From contig NZ_JBFEFI010000001.1 in assembly GCF_040717535.1 (NCBI RefSeq), forward strand, positions 1,116,001-1,180,000: a DNA stretch of 64,000 nt, written 5' to 3'. Below are positions 8,958 to 18,446 of the stretch, one piece after another (position 1 is the stretch's first letter; each line of letters starts with the position of its first letter). The position numbers and the translations under genes were made by a program. The stretch comes from Thalassoglobus sp. JC818. GTDB lineage: Bacteria; Planctomycetota; Planctomycetia; Planctomycetales; Planctomycetaceae. The notes beneath the pieces are model-generated. The model searched no databases. It worked only from the letters and a program-made list of their open reading frames with translations, and was not told the origin of the DNA.

Positions 8958-9698
8958 ATGTCTGAGAAGATTCTGACCGCACTGCCAGTCTTCAACGAAG
9001 AAAGTCACATTCGACCTGTTCTCGAAGAGGTCGCTCGATACAGCCCGGAAATTCTGGTTGTGAATGATGGATCGAGTGACGGAACAGCTGCTGTCCTGAG
9101 TGAAATCGAAGGAATTCATGTCGTCACTCATGAACAGAACCGAGGCTACGGTGCTGCACTCGACAGTGCGTTTCAGTTCGCCATGCAAAACGGCTACGAC
9201 GTGCTGGTGACAATTGATTGTGATGGACAACATCAACCTCAACTCATCCCGGAACTGGCCAAAGCTGTCTTTCACAGCGAAGGAGCACCCTGGGACATCG
9301 TTTCGGGTAGCCGTTACCTGCAAATCTTCGATGAAAACTCCATCCCGCCTGCCGATCGGCGGAAAATCAACGTGTCGATCACTGAGCAGCTCAACAACTG
9401 CTTCGATTTGAACCTGACGGATTCATTCTGTGGATTCAAATCGTATCGCGTCGAATCGCTGAAGCATTTTGAGATCACGGAGTTAGGCTACGCGATGCCG
9501 CTTCAATTCTGGATTCAAGCGGTTGGCCACAATTTGAAGATCCGGGAATTTCCGGTTCCGCTGGTTTACCTCGAAGAAGAACGCTCTTTTGGGGGCTCCC
9601 TTGATGATTCTCGTCGGAGAATGGCGTACTATCAGTCAGTCCTCAAGCGGGAAATGGAAGCTCAAAATGTTCCGTGCGGCTCCAACACACGGTCCTGA
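8958..9698 (+). CDS. Family 2 glycosyltransferase
   Basis: This 246-residue soluble glycosyltransferase has the GT-A fold. The nucleotide-sugar site shows ALPVFNEE at the N-terminus, VVNDGSSDGT, and the metal-binding TIDCDGQHQP (DxD type). It resembles the dolichol-phosphate-mannose-synthase/undecaprenyl-phosphate glycosyltransferase branch but lacks C-terminal membrane helices, so it probably works at the inner face of the membrane. AAAGGA sits 7 nt before the ATG. A BshC-like gene starts about 50 nt after its stop on the same strand, suggesting co-transcription. The sugar and acceptor cannot be told from sequence. Confidence 0.9.
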   Translation: MSEKILTALPVFNEESHIRPVLEEVARYSPEILVVNDGSSDGTAAVLSEIEGIHVVTHEQNRGYGAALDSAFQFAMQNGYDVLVTIDCDGQHQPQLIPELAKAVFHSEGAPWDIVSGSRYLQIFDENSIPPADRRKINVSITEQLNNCFDLNLTDSFCGFKSYRVESLKHFEITELGYAMPLQFWIQAVGHNLKIREFPVPLVYLEEERSFGGSLDDSRRRMAYYQSVLKREMEAQNVPCGSNTRS

Positions 9699-9748
9699 CG
9701 CTCGGCTTCTCCCGTTTCCTCGCCAGTTTCAACTCCGAGTCTCACTGC

Positions 9749-11395
9749 ATGATGCCCCGCCCTGTCTCCTCTGACTCCATCAAACTTCGTGCTCCGCAAT
9801 CGAGTGGGTCGGTCTTGTCGATTCCTGAATTGGAGTCGGCGATTCACGATGCGCAGCAGAACGCAGGGCATTTGGCCTGCGCGGATGTACAAATCGCTGG
9901 GGTGTCGCTGTCGGAATTTCGCTCTGCAACCCGTCGCGAATTGATTCAACGGGCAGCGGAATGGACAAATCAGGTCACCGGTCAGACGACGGTCTGTGCC
10001 GAATGTTCGCACCACGCTTCACTACTGTTCGTCACAGGCCATCAGCCACAACTGGCTCATCCCGGTGTCTGGGCCAAGAATTTTGCAGTCGCCTCGATGG
10101 CTCAGGAGGCCTCCGGCGTTGGTTTGAACATCATCGTGGACAATGACACCGTCCAGACGCAGTCACTCCGAATGCCATCTGGAACTGCGGAGCGGCCCAA
10201 TCTTCTCAGCCTCAGTTTTGATCAACCACAGCCTCAACAGCCGTGGGAAGAGCTGAAGATTCTGGATCGTGAGTTGTTCGACACGTTCGGTGACCGGGTT
10301 GTCGACGCCATGTCAACTTGGGGAATCGAACCTCTCATTGCGGACGTCTGGCCCGCAGCGGTGGAAAGCGCTAAGCAAAGCAACTCAATGGCACGTGCTC
10401 TTTCCGCAGCCCGGATGAGTCAGGAACGCGAATGGGGATTAGGAAATCTCGAGCTTCCGTTGAGTGAGCTGTGTCAGACGGATTGCTTTCTGAAATTCGC
10501 TGCTCATCTCATTGAGAATGCCGAAGCTTTCCACTCCGCTTACAACCAAATCGTCACCGACTACCGCCGAATTCACGGGATCCGTAACGATCGACACCCC
10601 GTCCCGAACCTCGAGTCAGGGGCGGACGGACTCGAACTCCCACTCTGGTATTGGGTAGACGGCGATCACTCTCGCTGTCAGGTGTTCGTCAAGCGAGAGG
10701 GCGATTGCGTTCAGCTGATCTGTAAAGGCACGGAAGTTTTGTCCTCGGCGAACGACTGCCTTTTCGAAAGCCTCAAGCAACTGTCCGAAAACGGAAAACT
10801 CCGCACGCGGGCACTGACAACGACCCTGTTTTCCCGACTTTGCTTTGCCGATCAATTCACTCACGGAATCGGAGGAGCGAAGTACGACGAGATGACCAAT
10901 CGGCTGATTGAAAGCTTCTTCGGCATTGCTCCGCCGAAGTTTCATATTCTCACAGCGACTTGTCATCTCCCCATCGCCTCGCAAGCGGCATCTTCCGATC
11001 GAGTTAATGAGATCAAGCAGAAGCTTCGCGACCTGCGATTCAATGCGGACCGATATCTGTCCGGACCCGAAGTCGATGCCCTTAGTGAGCAAAAAGACCG
11101 ACTGATTCGCCAGCACTGGCAAGCACAGACGGAAGGCTTCTCAAAGGCGCAGCGACGAGAACGGCAGTTGGACAATCGTGAGCGACACCGAAAGTTGAAA
11201 GCCGTCCAACAGGCACTCCATGCTCTGGCAAAGCCTCAGGAAGAACAACTTCGTCAGGAACTGGACGAGGCGGAAGCGCAGCTTCGAGCACATCAGATCC
11301 TGGGCAGCCGGGAGTTTCCAGCCGTCCTCTTCCCGAGCCAAACCATTCTCGACTTGCAATCTCAAATGGCTCGCGCTGCTCACGTCACCCTGTAG
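9749..11395 (+). CDS. BshC-like protein of unknown function
   Basis: This protein of about 548 residues is not an obvious member of a named family, but its outline parallels bacillithiol synthase BshC. An N-terminal Rossmann-like segment (LLFVTGHQPQLAHPG, where BshC has a GQQxGLLTGP loop) is followed by IIVDND, where BshC has an acidic GEDHD stretch. Later come RALTTTLFSRL and GIGGAKYDEM, corresponding to the BshC RPL...GPGEIxYW region. The C-terminus has a charged coiled coil (about 410-530). The catalytic-loop differences mean the chemistry may differ. The start is taken at the ATG at 9749; the frame is open to 9674, which would overlap the glycosyltransferase. No bshA or bshB is in the window. 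Confidence 0.6.
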   Translation: MMPRPVSSDSIKLRAPQSSGSVLSIPELESAIHDAQQNAGHLACADVQIAGVSLSEFRSATRRELIQRAAEWTNQVTGQTTVCAECSHHASLLFVTGHQPQLAHPGVWAKNFAVASMAQEASGVGLNIIVDNDTVQTQSLRMPSGTAERPNLLSLSFDQPQPQQPWEELKILDRELFDTFGDRVVDAMSTWGIEPLIADVWPAAVESAKQSNSMARALSAARMSQEREWGLGNLELPLSELCQTDCFLKFAAHLIENAEAFHSAYNQIVTDYRRIHGIRNDRHPVPNLESGADGLELPLWYWVDGDHSRCQVFVKREGDCVQLICKGTEVLSSANDCLFESLKQLSENGKLRTRALTTTLFSRLCFADQFTHGIGGAKYDEMTNRLIESFFGIAPPKFHILTATCHLPIASQAASSDRVNEIKQKLRDLRFNADRYLSGPEVDALSEQKDRLIRQHWQAQTEGFSKAQRRERQLDNRERHRKLKAVQQALHALAKPQEEQLRQELDEAEAQLRAHQILGSREFPAVLFPSQTILDLQSQMARAAHVTL

Positions 11396-11713
11396 AACCA
11401 ATCAGCCCTGCGAGTCTCTGCTTCAATTCATCGCAGATTTGCTGCTTGATGTTCCCTTGGACTCGCGAGATTCAGCGATCAAAAAACGTCATCGACGAGT
11501 CTTGACTGAAGATTGCGAACCCGACGGTGAGTAACGGCCACCTCTGTCAAGGTCGGAAAAACTCATTTCGGCAGAATACGCGACAGTTTCATCTGTTGCT
11601 CAGATTTCGACTTTTCCGGCTTTCCAGTTTCTTCAAACCTGTGTTAATCTTTTCGTCACTGAGCACATTTCATCACTTGAAGTCATTTCATTCGAACGGC
11701 ACGTTCAATCGGC
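11396..11713 (+). other. Spacer before the acetyltransferase gene
   Basis: About 320 bp lie here without a supported gene. A weak 6-bp repeat (GACTCG at 11460-11465 with CGAGTC at 11496-11501) could form a hairpin. No terminator T-tract or known RNA was seen. Confidence 0.35.
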
Positions 11714-12262
11714 ATGGAGGCCAATGTGGAGCCATCTTCTTCTTCCGAAAATCGCCTGGACGTTCAAATCCGATGGTTGATTCGTCGGGACATGACCGAC
11801 GTTATCCAAATTGAACAATCAAGCTACGGGGAAGCTTGGACAGACGAAGACTTCCTCACTTGTTTGCGTCAGCGAAACTGCATCGGAATGGTCGCAGAGC
11901 ACGATCAGAAGATTGTCGGTTTCATGATCTACGAACTGCACAAGTCCCGATTGCATATCCTGAACTTCGCAGTTGCTCCGGAAGCACGCCGTCAGGGCAT
12001 CGGAACGCAAATGGTCTTGCGCCTGATCGACAAGCTGTCACAACAGCGTCGCAGTGAGATCCTGATTGAAGTTCGCGAGAGCGATCTCGACACTCAACTC
12101 TTCTTCAAGAAGCAAGGTTTCCGCGCTGTTTGCGTTCTTCGCAGACACTTCGACGATACCGAAGAAGATGCCTACACAATGCGATTTCAACTGGCTGCCG
12201 ATCACGGAATCGACTCCCAGTTCGCGATTCGCAACCGCATCTCACAGTTCGGGGCTGCTTAA
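11714..12262 (+). CDS. rimI: RimI-like GNAT N-acetyltransferase
   Basis: This GNAT acetyltransferase of about 180 residues is of the type that acetylates ribosomal protein S18 N-terminal alanine. The acetyl-CoA pyrophosphate loop is visible as VAPEARRQGIGTQMV, preceded by the beta-4 strand LHILNFAV. The RimI-typical beginning IRWLIRRDMTDVIQIEQ and the C-terminal FFKKQGF motif are present. The family call is firm, but the exact substrate is inferred. The ATG at 11714 is listed. However, GGAGG at 11716-11720 sits 5 nt before a GTG at 11726, so translation may really begin there. A C-terminal extension of about 30 residues is not part of the core fold. A strong terminator follows. Confidence 0.85.
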   Translation: MEANVEPSSSSENRLDVQIRWLIRRDMTDVIQIEQSSYGEAWTDEDFLTCLRQRNCIGMVAEHDQKIVGFMIYELHKSRLHILNFAVAPEARRQGIGTQMVLRLIDKLSQQRRSEILIEVRESDLDTQLFFKKQGFRAVCVLRRHFDDTEEDAYTMRFQLAADHGIDSQFAIRNRISQFGAA

Positions 12263-12820
12263 AGAAACATCCTGCAGACGTTCCTTCAGTTGAATAGAGA
12301 AAACAACTGAGGATTCGCTGCCGGCATTCGAACCATTGAAAACACTGAAGCCCCCCTGGTGCGCTCGTCACATTTGACGGCGCATTTTTTTTTGCGCTGA
12401 CGCGTTCCGGCTCTCCGCATCGCTCGGGATCGATATTTTCCTCGCTCTGGACCGAACAGATCGCCTCATTTAGACTACGGCGCTTTCGGACTTGTGTTCA
12501 CGAACTCAAATGATCAACCGGAGCGCAACGGCAGATTATGAGTCCGTGAAGACTGACAACGACCGCTGGTCTCGTCCGAATTCACCCATTTGTTTACCCG
12601 GCTGATTGACGTCATATTGCTTCAACGTTGACCATTCGATGACTGTTCAACTCGCAGGCTCACTGGAAGTCGTTAAGACTCAAACTGCGAAAACGTGAAG
12701 TGAAAAGACCGGAGAGCCCACCATTATGGTGTGGCTTCTGAGAGAACGAGCGACAAGAACATGTCCCCTCTCGATGCGTCTACATGATCGTCAGTCTGCA
12801 CAGCTTCTGGATATCCCTTC
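12263..12820 (+). other. Spacer between the acetyltransferase gene and argB
   Basis: This 558-bp stretch holds the intrinsic terminator at 12360-12393 and then about 420 bp of leader-like sequence in front of argB. I looked for an arginine-type operator or a tRNA and found nothing convincing. A stretch near 12515-12590 looks faintly tRNA-like but fails the stem rules. Confidence 0.4.
12360..12393 (+). terminator. Intrinsic terminator after the acetyltransferase gene
   Basis: The stem TGCGC-T-CGTCA pairs with TGACG-G-CGCA across a 4-nt CATT loop (one internal mismatch). Nine T residues at 12385-12393 follow. It is about 100 bp after the stop codon of the RimI-like gene. Confidence 0.85.
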
Positions 12821-13696
12821 GTGGATCAGGCAATCACCAAAGTCAAAGTTCTCGTTGAAGCCCTCGAATGGATCAGGCGTTTCCGCGATCGCTACGTCGT
12901 CGTCAAGCTGGGCGGCAGCGCACTCGAAGAACCCGAATCTGTGAAACGATGCCTGGCGGATGTCGTCTTCATGGAGGCAGTCGGGATGCGTCCGATTCTC
13001 GTCCACGGGGGCGGGAAAGCCATCAACCGCAGCGTCGCGGAGGCGGGTATTGAGCCACGGTTCGTTCAGGGCCGGCGATACACCGATGAGAAAACACTCG
13101 AAATCGCGACACGCGTCCTCACCGAAGAGATCTGCGAAACTCTGGTCGATCTGATCAAAACACAAGGCGGACGCGCGGTTGGCTTGCACGTGAATGAACA
13201 ACCGGTTCTGGAAGGCAAGAAGCTCACACTTCAGGATGCCGACGGTGAACCGATCGACCTCGGGCGAGTTGGGTACGTGACGGGAATCCGAGAGGATGTG
13301 CTTCACAGCGTCTGCCGAGGAGGAGTCATTCCCGTGCTGCCTTCGATCGCGGTCGATCCAGAAGGTGGTTCACTAAATGTGAATGCAGACACCGCCGCAG
13401 CTGCCATCGCTGCATTGATCGGAGCTGAAAAACTTGTCTTTTTGAGTGACGTCCCGGGGATCTTCCTCGACAAAAGTGATCCGTCGACTCTGGTTCCGCA
13501 CCTGACGGTACGCCGGTGTCGTGATCTGATCGCAGACGGAACAATTGCCACTGGAATGGTTCCTAAAGTAGAAGCTGCGCTCGATGCGTTGGAAGTCGGA
13601 GTCGGGAAAGTGCATATCATCGACGCCAACATCCCTCATTCGTTATTGTTGGAAATCTATTCCGACAAAGGCATCGGAACGGAAATCGTCCGCTGA
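12821..13696 (+). CDS. argB: Acetylglutamate kinase
   Basis: This enzyme phosphorylates N-acetyl-L-glutamate with ATP, the second step of arginine synthesis. Its 291 residues are the normal size. The amino-acid-kinase fold signatures are present: VVKLGGSAL near the N-terminus, [13 protein letters not shown], the [11 protein letters not shown] substrate loop, [14 protein letters not shown], and the [12 protein letters not shown] lysine motif near the C-terminus. The start is GTG without a clear Shine-Dalgarno sequence, and the N-terminal helix is the size seen in arginine-sensitive enzymes, so feedback inhibition is plausible. argD follows on the same strand after 213 bp, and the two probably form one unit. 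Confidence 0.95.
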   Translation: MDQAITKVKVLVEALEWIRRFRDRYVVVKLGGSALEEPESVKRCLADVVFMEAVGMRPILVHGGGKAINRSVAEAGIEPRFVQGRRYTDEKTLEIATRVLTEEICETLVDLIKTQGGRAVGLHVNEQPVLEGKKLTLQDADGEPIDLGRVGYVTGIREDVLHSVCRGGVIPVLPSIAVDPEGGSLNVNADTAAAAIAALIGAEKLVFLSDVPGIFLDKSDPSTLVPHLTVRRCRDLIADGTIATGMVPKVEAALDALEVGVGKVHIIDANIPHSLLLEIYSDKGIGTEIVR

Positions 13697-13909
13697 GTTA
13701 CAGACCTCGCAAGTGGAACGCATCAAACGTTTCCACAACCAAGTGGCAGTCAATGAGCGAGTCGTTCATTGAAAGCTCAGCTTTTCCATCCCGACACGTG
13801 AACAATCGTGGCGTCCCGGTGTCAGTTGTTGTTCGTCGACACGGGACTTCGTGTTTTCATCCCCCCGATTCATATCGGACATCCATTTCAGCATCAGTGT
13901 AGAGTTTTC

Positions 13910-15124
13910 ATGGCCACACAAACCCGCACCAGTCAAGAAACGATCGCCCTCTTCGATCAGTACGTCATTCCGAATTACCGACGCTTTCCGATCAGCCTGG
14001 TCCGTGGTGAGGGAAGCAAGGTTTATGATGCTGAAGGAAAACAGTACCTCGATCTGTTTCCCGGATGGGGCTGCAACATTCTCGGGTACTCCCCGGAGCG
14101 AGTGATTCAAGCTGTTCAGGAACAAGTGGCGCGTTTGATTCACGTTCCGAATACTTGGTACATGGAACCTCAAGGAGAGTTTGCCGAAGCACTTTGCACA
14201 CGAGGTTTCGGAAAGAGTTTCTTCTGTAACAGCGGAGCGGAAGCGGTTGAAGGAGCCATTAAACTCGCGCGACTTCACACACCAGAAAATCGCTACAAGA
14301 TCATATCGTTCCAGAACGGGTTTCATGGCCGCACCTATGGAGCTGTGACCGCGACGGCGCAACCGAAGTACCATCAGGGCATCGGTCCGATGGTCGCCGG
14401 ATTCACCTATGCTCCGCACAACGATCTCGACGCAGTCCGCGATCTGATCGATTCAGAGACAGCCGCGATTCTGATCGAGCCGGTGCAAGGCGAAGGTGGA
14501 GTCAACACCCCAGTGGAAGGATTTCTGCAAGGGCTGCGAGAGCTCTGTGATGAGAACGAAATGGTCCTCATCTTTGACGAAGTTCAGACCGGCATGGGAC
14601 GCACCGGAAACTGGTTTGGCTATCAGACCTTCGGAGTGCAGCCGGACATCATGACAATGGCGAAAGGAATTGCCGCAGGAGTTGCTTGCGGCGCGATTAT
14701 CGCCAAAGACGAAATCGCTCCTTCACTACGTCCCGGAATGCATGCCAGCACCTTCGGCGGGAATCCCATTGCGATGGTGGCAGGCAAAGCGACCATCGAG
14801 ACGATCGAAAGCGAAAATCTGCTTGCACACTGCCAGACAATGTCCTCGCAGTTCGAGAAGTTTTTCACAGATCTCAAAGAGCAGACTCCCATCATCCGCG
14901 ACGTGAGAGTCTGCGGAATGATGATCGGAATCGACCTGACGATTGAATCAGGTCCGGCAGTCGGCTTGGCGATGGAACGCGGACTCCTGCTCAATTCGAC
15001 GCACGACACCGTGATCCGACTTCTCCCGGCACTCAACGTGACGGCAGACGAAGTTGCTCAAGGCTGTGAAATTATCGCAGATGTGATCCGGGAAATGGCC
15101 GAGTCCGCCGCTCCTCAGAACTAG
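13910..15124 (+). CDS. argD: Acetylornithine aminotransferase
   Basis: This is a PLP-dependent class III aminotransferase of about 404 residues that converts N-acetylglutamate semialdehyde to N-acetylornithine. Clear signatures are [29 protein letters not shown], the cofactor-contacting [14 protein letters not shown], and the Schiff-base lysine in [10 protein letters not shown]. The start is taken at the ATG at 13910 ([10 protein letters not shown]); an upstream in-frame ATG at 13808 would add 34 residues with no family counterpart. argF, which often follows in this order, is absent here, and pyrF lies convergent 23 bp downstream. The stop context CTAGAGC matches the first bases of the 3'-end repeat family described at 18291, but the match does not continue. 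Confidence 0.95.
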   Translation: MATQTRTSQETIALFDQYVIPNYRRFPISLVRGEGSKVYDAEGKQYLDLFPGWGCNILGYSPERVIQAVQEQVARLIHVPNTWYMEPQGEFAEALCTRGFGKSFFCNSGAEAVEGAIKLARLHTPENRYKIISFQNGFHGRTYGAVTATAQPKYHQGIGPMVAGFTYAPHNDLDAVRDLIDSETAAILIEPVQGEGGVNTPVEGFLQGLRELCDENEMVLIFDEVQTGMGRTGNWFGYQTFGVQPDIMTMAKGIAAGVACGAIIAKDEIAPSLRPGMHASTFGGNPIAMVAGKATIETIESENLLAHCQTMSSQFEKFFTDLKEQTPIIRDVRVCGMMIGIDLTIESGPAVGLAMERGLLLNSTHDTVIRLLPALNVTADEVAQGCEIIADVIREMAESAAPQN

Positions 15125-15147
15125 AGCGAAAACAGACCAGCACGCTT

Positions 15148-16098
15148 CTACGAAGTGGAAGCAAGACTCCCCACAGGGGTATGTTCTGCCAGATCGGCGA
15201 TCATCAGATTTGCAGCAGCTTGGACGGCTTCTTCCCAGCGGGACTCGCCGAACTCCTCGGCCAACGGTCCTTTCTGGTAACCGAAAATGATGCCTCGTGA
15301 GCTGTTGATGACAGCTCCGAGGCCATTTGAATCGAAGGCAGAAGCAACATCTTTCGACGTTCCGCCCTGACTCCCGTAACCTGGGACCAGCAGCGGAACA
15401 TGCTGCATACGTTCACGGAGTTCTTCAAGTTCTTTCGGATAGGTCGCACCAACGACCGCCCCGATCGAACCGTAATCTGCTCCGTTTGCAGAAGCCTGAG
15501 AGAGTTCCTCAATTCGGTCCGCGACCGCTTCGAACAGCGTGGAACCTTCGGTCGTGCGGTCTTGAAAATCCCCTGCCCCGGGGTTACTCGTCCGGACCAG
15601 AACGTACAAACCTGCTCCCACTTTTGAAGCACGTTGCACGAACGGTTCCAGGGTGTCGACTCCCATATATGGATTGACGGTCAGCGCATCAGCTGCGAAC
15701 GGGGCCGATGATGGATCGTCGCCCGCGAGATAGGCGTTGGCGTAAGCTTGCGCAGTGGAACCGATGTCTCCGCGTTTTGCATCGCAAATGACGATCAAGC
15801 CAGCATCGCGAGCAGCGCGAATGACGTTTCTCAGCGCCTGCACACCATCAGGGCCGCACTCCTCGAAGAACGCGGATTGCGGCTTTACTGCCGGGACAAG
15901 TGGAGCGACAACATCGATGATTCGCAAACAGAATTCTTCATAGGCCGCAGCGCGAGCGACTGTTGAGTCGCCATGTTTTTCTAATGCCGCGGTTCGAATC
16001 TTCTCCGGCAACTGTTCCCAGCGTGGATCAAGTCCGACGAGTGCTGCGGTCTGTTTTTTCTGAATCGCTGTATGAAGTCGCTGAACGTAAGGCATCAT
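15148..16098 (-). CDS. pyrF: Orotidine-5'-phosphate decarboxylase (long type)
   Basis: This enzyme decarboxylates OMP to UMP in de novo pyrimidine synthesis. Its 316 residues place it in the longer PyrF subfamily found in actinobacteria, planctomycetes and others, not the ~230-residue type. The catalytic segment [12 protein letters not shown] carries the Lys/Asp pair. [11 protein letters not shown] at the N-terminus and [11 protein letters not shown] near the C-terminus are subfamily hallmarks. Two adjacent Met codons begin the frame, and I list the first. It is transcribed toward argD, with 23 bp between the stops, and probably together with the upstream lipoprotein gene, 114 bp away. Confidence 0.95.
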   Translation of the reverse strand: MMPYVQRLHTAIQKKQTAALVGLDPRWEQLPEKIRTAALEKHGDSTVARAAAYEEFCLRIIDVVAPLVPAVKPQSAFFEECGPDGVQALRNVIRAARDAGLIVICDAKRGDIGSTAQAYANAYLAGDDPSSAPFAADALTVNPYMGVDTLEPFVQRASKVGAGLYVLVRTSNPGAGDFQDRTTEGSTLFEAVADRIEELSQASANGADYGSIGAVVGATYPKELEELRERMQHVPLLVPGYGSQGGTSKDVASAFDSNGLGAVINSSRGIIFGYQKGPLAEEFGESRWEEAVQAAANLMIADLAEHTPVGSLASTS

Positions 16099-16212
16099 GA
16101 CAAACTCACTTTGAAAACATTTCTCGAATCCGACTTCGCGAATTCACAACAGGCAAGCACATTAACGAAGCATGTCCATTCAGGACTTTTGAACGGGAAG
16201 AGCGAGTGCGGT

Positions 16213-17562
16213 TCACTCTTCAGCATCGGACTTAGAAACCTGGGCGACTGCTTCATCTGTCGGTTGGTCGATTCGATACACAAATTGATTCGTTCGAATG
16301 AAGAGACTTCCATCCGACACCGAAATTGAGGACATCCCGCCTCCGTCGGCGAGAGTGTTTTTGGACAGCAATTGGAATTCTGGCTCGATCTCAAAGACGT
16401 AAACCGTTCCATCTTCATCGGGCACATAGAACTTTTCGCCAACCTGAATGGGAGTCGCACTGAACTTTCCTCCCAATCGTTCGCGCCACTCTTGTCGTCC
16501 ACTCTCCAGGTTAAACGCCGCCAGTGTTCCATCGTCTGCCAGCAACAGTGCTGAGTCACCAACGATGTTCGGTGAAGGAACATACGAAACATTCCGACTC
16601 CCGTCCCAGATGATCGAAGCGTCGGTTCCATCCCCTTCTACTTTCACACAGAGAATCTGCTTTTCGTCATAGCCGCCGCTGATCAAAAGATAGGGATCAG
16701 AGTAAGCGATGCTGTTCGCAGTCACTTTCGATGGACCATCAACCGTCCAGAGTAACTCACCGTTCGACGGATCATAGCTTTTCGTCTGCAAGTATCCGGA
16801 CTGAATCAGTTGCGGACGGCCAGCAAGCGTGGCGACGATCGGTGAGGAATAGTTACCTCGCTGTCCGGGACCATCTCGCTGAACTCTCCAGAGGATGTCT
16901 CCGCTCGCTCGATCGACTGCGGTCAGAAACCCGTTAAGCGTGCTATCGCCAGCGACGATGACACTTCGTTCGAAGATGGTCGGAGACGCACCGAAACCGT
17001 GATCCGACTGATAAGGGCCCGCATTGCATTCCCAGGCGAGCGTGCCTTCCATATCGTACGCGGCCAACTGAACACGATCATGATTCGCAAACGTCACGAA
17101 AACGAGATGGCCATCGCTGGCGGGTGTTGCGGAAGCTTGGGAATTTTTGGAATGAATTCTGGGCAACCCGCCCTGGTTGACGACTTCACTCCAAAGCACC
17201 TCTCCCGTCTCTTTTGACAAACAGATCAGCGATTGCGTTTCTTTCTGTGTGTCGGCCGTCGCGATGAAGACGCGATCCCCGACGATGACCGGCGAAGCGT
17301 GACCTCGCCCGGGAATCTCTTGCTTCCAGGTAATGTTCTCGCTTTCGGACCACTGCACAGGCGCAGACGAGTCTGTGAGTTCACCCGTCTGATGCGGACC
17401 TCGCCACATCGGCCAGTCGCTCTCCGAAATCTCAATGTCAGGTGCCTGACTCTCAGAAGAATCGGTTCCGACAGAGACCGGTTCAATGTCCATCATTTTT
17501 CCGCGACGTCCACAGCCCAAAACGAGAGTGCAGAGGAAGGCAACACATACGAGTCTGTTCAT
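16213..17562 (-). CDS. PQQ-like beta-propeller lipoprotein (BamB-like)
   Basis: This exported lipoprotein of about 449 residues has the lipobox LVLGC at the end of a short signal peptide (MNRLVCVAFLCTLVLGC), so the start is the ATG at 17562. The mature protein begins the propeller with the planctomycete-typical DWPMWRGPHQTGE, then repeats PQQ-type blades such as LICLSKETGEVLWSE, LTAVDRASGDILWRV and KSYDPSNGELLWTV. It folds as a 7-8-bladed propeller similar to BamB, but many planctomycete paralogues exist and its partner is unknown. No catalytic quinoprotein residues are evident. pyrF lies downstream on the same strand. Confidence 0.85.
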   Translation of the reverse strand: MNRLVCVAFLCTLVLGCGRRGKMMDIEPVSVGTDSSESQAPDIEISESDWPMWRGPHQTGELTDSSAPVQWSESENITWKQEIPGRGHASPVIVGDRVFIATADTQKETQSLICLSKETGEVLWSEVVNQGGLPRIHSKNSQASATPASDGHLVFVTFANHDRVQLAAYDMEGTLAWECNAGPYQSDHGFGASPTIFERSVIVAGDSTLNGFLTAVDRASGDILWRVQRDGPGQRGNYSSPIVATLAGRPQLIQSGYLQTKSYDPSNGELLWTVDGPSKVTANSIAYSDPYLLISGGYDEKQILCVKVEGDGTDASIIWDGSRNVSYVPSPNIVGDSALLLADDGTLAAFNLESGRQEWRERLGGKFSATPIQVGEKFYVPDEDGTVYVFEIEPEFQLLSKNTLADGGGMSSISVSDGSLFIRTNQFVYRIDQPTDEAVAQVSKSDAEE

Positions 17563-17805
17563 CGTTCTGTCTCGGAGAATTGTGAGCGGAATCGGCCTCA
17601 TAGTAGCCAGTGACGAGCCGGATTTCACTCAGAGCGGTGAACTTCAGAGGAAGAAGCGTCTGCAAATTCATCGAAACAAATCAATGCGTTACTTCGTGGC
17701 GTTTCGAGTGTTTACCAGGAATAGGCGACTGTCTAAAGTTTGGCCAACGGTGATCGCTCAACTCTTCATCGAAGCCACTTCTTTCGCATCAAAGGAAGAA
17801 CTTGC

Positions 17806-18294
17806 ATGGAATCAGTATTGAATGCGTTTCGATTTACAAAGTCTTTTGCACATCTGCTCGCAGCAGATATTGATGACCGCGAAATGGCTCAGATTCCCCA
17901 TCCCGGAATGAACCACCCCGCATGGATTCTGGGTCACGTCGCCCTCGGAGGCGATCTTGTGGCGAAGCTGCTCGGCCAACCGATGTTGACCGATGAAGAG
18001 TGGCTGCGAGTTTATGGTCCCGGGTCAACTTGCAGCGAAGACCGAGCGATCTACCCCACGAAATCGGCTCTGCTGTCCAAGCTGGACGAAGTCTATGAAT
18101 CTGTCGAGAAAATGATCGTCGAAGCTTCTTCGGAACAACTTGCTGCTCCAAATGCGACGCCGTTTTTCCCGGACCAGTTTCCAACGACCGGCGATTTGAT
18201 CGTGCATCTCATGACGACACACGCGTCGATGCACCTCGGCCAGCTTTCCGCTTGGCGCCGCTGTGTCGGTAAAGGATCTGTGCTGGGAGTCTAG
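17806..18294 (+). CDS. DinB-family protein
   Basis: This four-helix-bundle protein of about 162 residues belongs to the DinB/YfiT superfamily, often metal-dependent thiol transferases. The metal-ligand histidines are present: HPAWILGHVALG near residue 45 and HASMHLGQLSAWRR near the C-terminus. AAAGGAAG stands 7 nt before the ATG at 17806, which supports this start over an in-frame one at 17740. The substrate thiol is unknown. Its TAG stop codon is the first element of a repeated 86-bp sequence (listed next). Confidence 0.85.
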   Translation: MESVLNAFRFTKSFAHLLAADIDDREMAQIPHPGMNHPAWILGHVALGGDLVAKLLGQPMLTDEEWLRVYGPGSTCSEDRAIYPTKSALLSKLDEVYESVEKMIVEASSEQLAAPNATPFFPDQFPTTGDLIVHLMTTHASMHLGQLSAWRRCVGKGSVLGV

Positions 18295-18376
18295 AGCAAG
18301 TTGCACTTTCCGATGCACTCGCTTGCACTGTCTCATAAGTTAAAAGGCTGTGCTTGCTCGTGCGAGATCGTGCATA
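18291..18376 (+). repeat. 3'-end repeat element, copy A
   Basis: This element of about 86 bp begins CTAGAGCAAGTTGC, where TAG is the DinB stop codon. It contains GAGCAA (18295-18300) and, about 55 bp later, the complementary TTGCTC (18355-18360), followed by a CTCGTGCGAG hairpin. It is about 80 percent identical by eye to copy C at 39841-39926 and more loosely to copy B at 33731-33813. All copies start on the stop codon of an unrelated gene and point the same way as that gene. No ORF or transposase is attached. Confidence 0.75.
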
Positions 18377-18446
18377 CAAAATCAGAAAATGCCCTAATCC
18401 TTGAGCTTTGTTCGCCGCCTTAAACGAAACAAAACCCGAACGAAGC

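Noticed and set aside
12515-12590. A tRNA-like stretch upstream of argB
   Set aside because: The apparent arms do not pair into a 7-bp acceptor or a T-stem with a GTTCGA loop, so no tRNA is called. No tRNA or rRNA was found anywhere in the window.
15122-15140. A fourth copy of the stop-codon repeat after argD
   Set aside because: Only CTAGAGC matches. The following bases and the pairing arm are absent, so it may be chance or a very decayed remnant.
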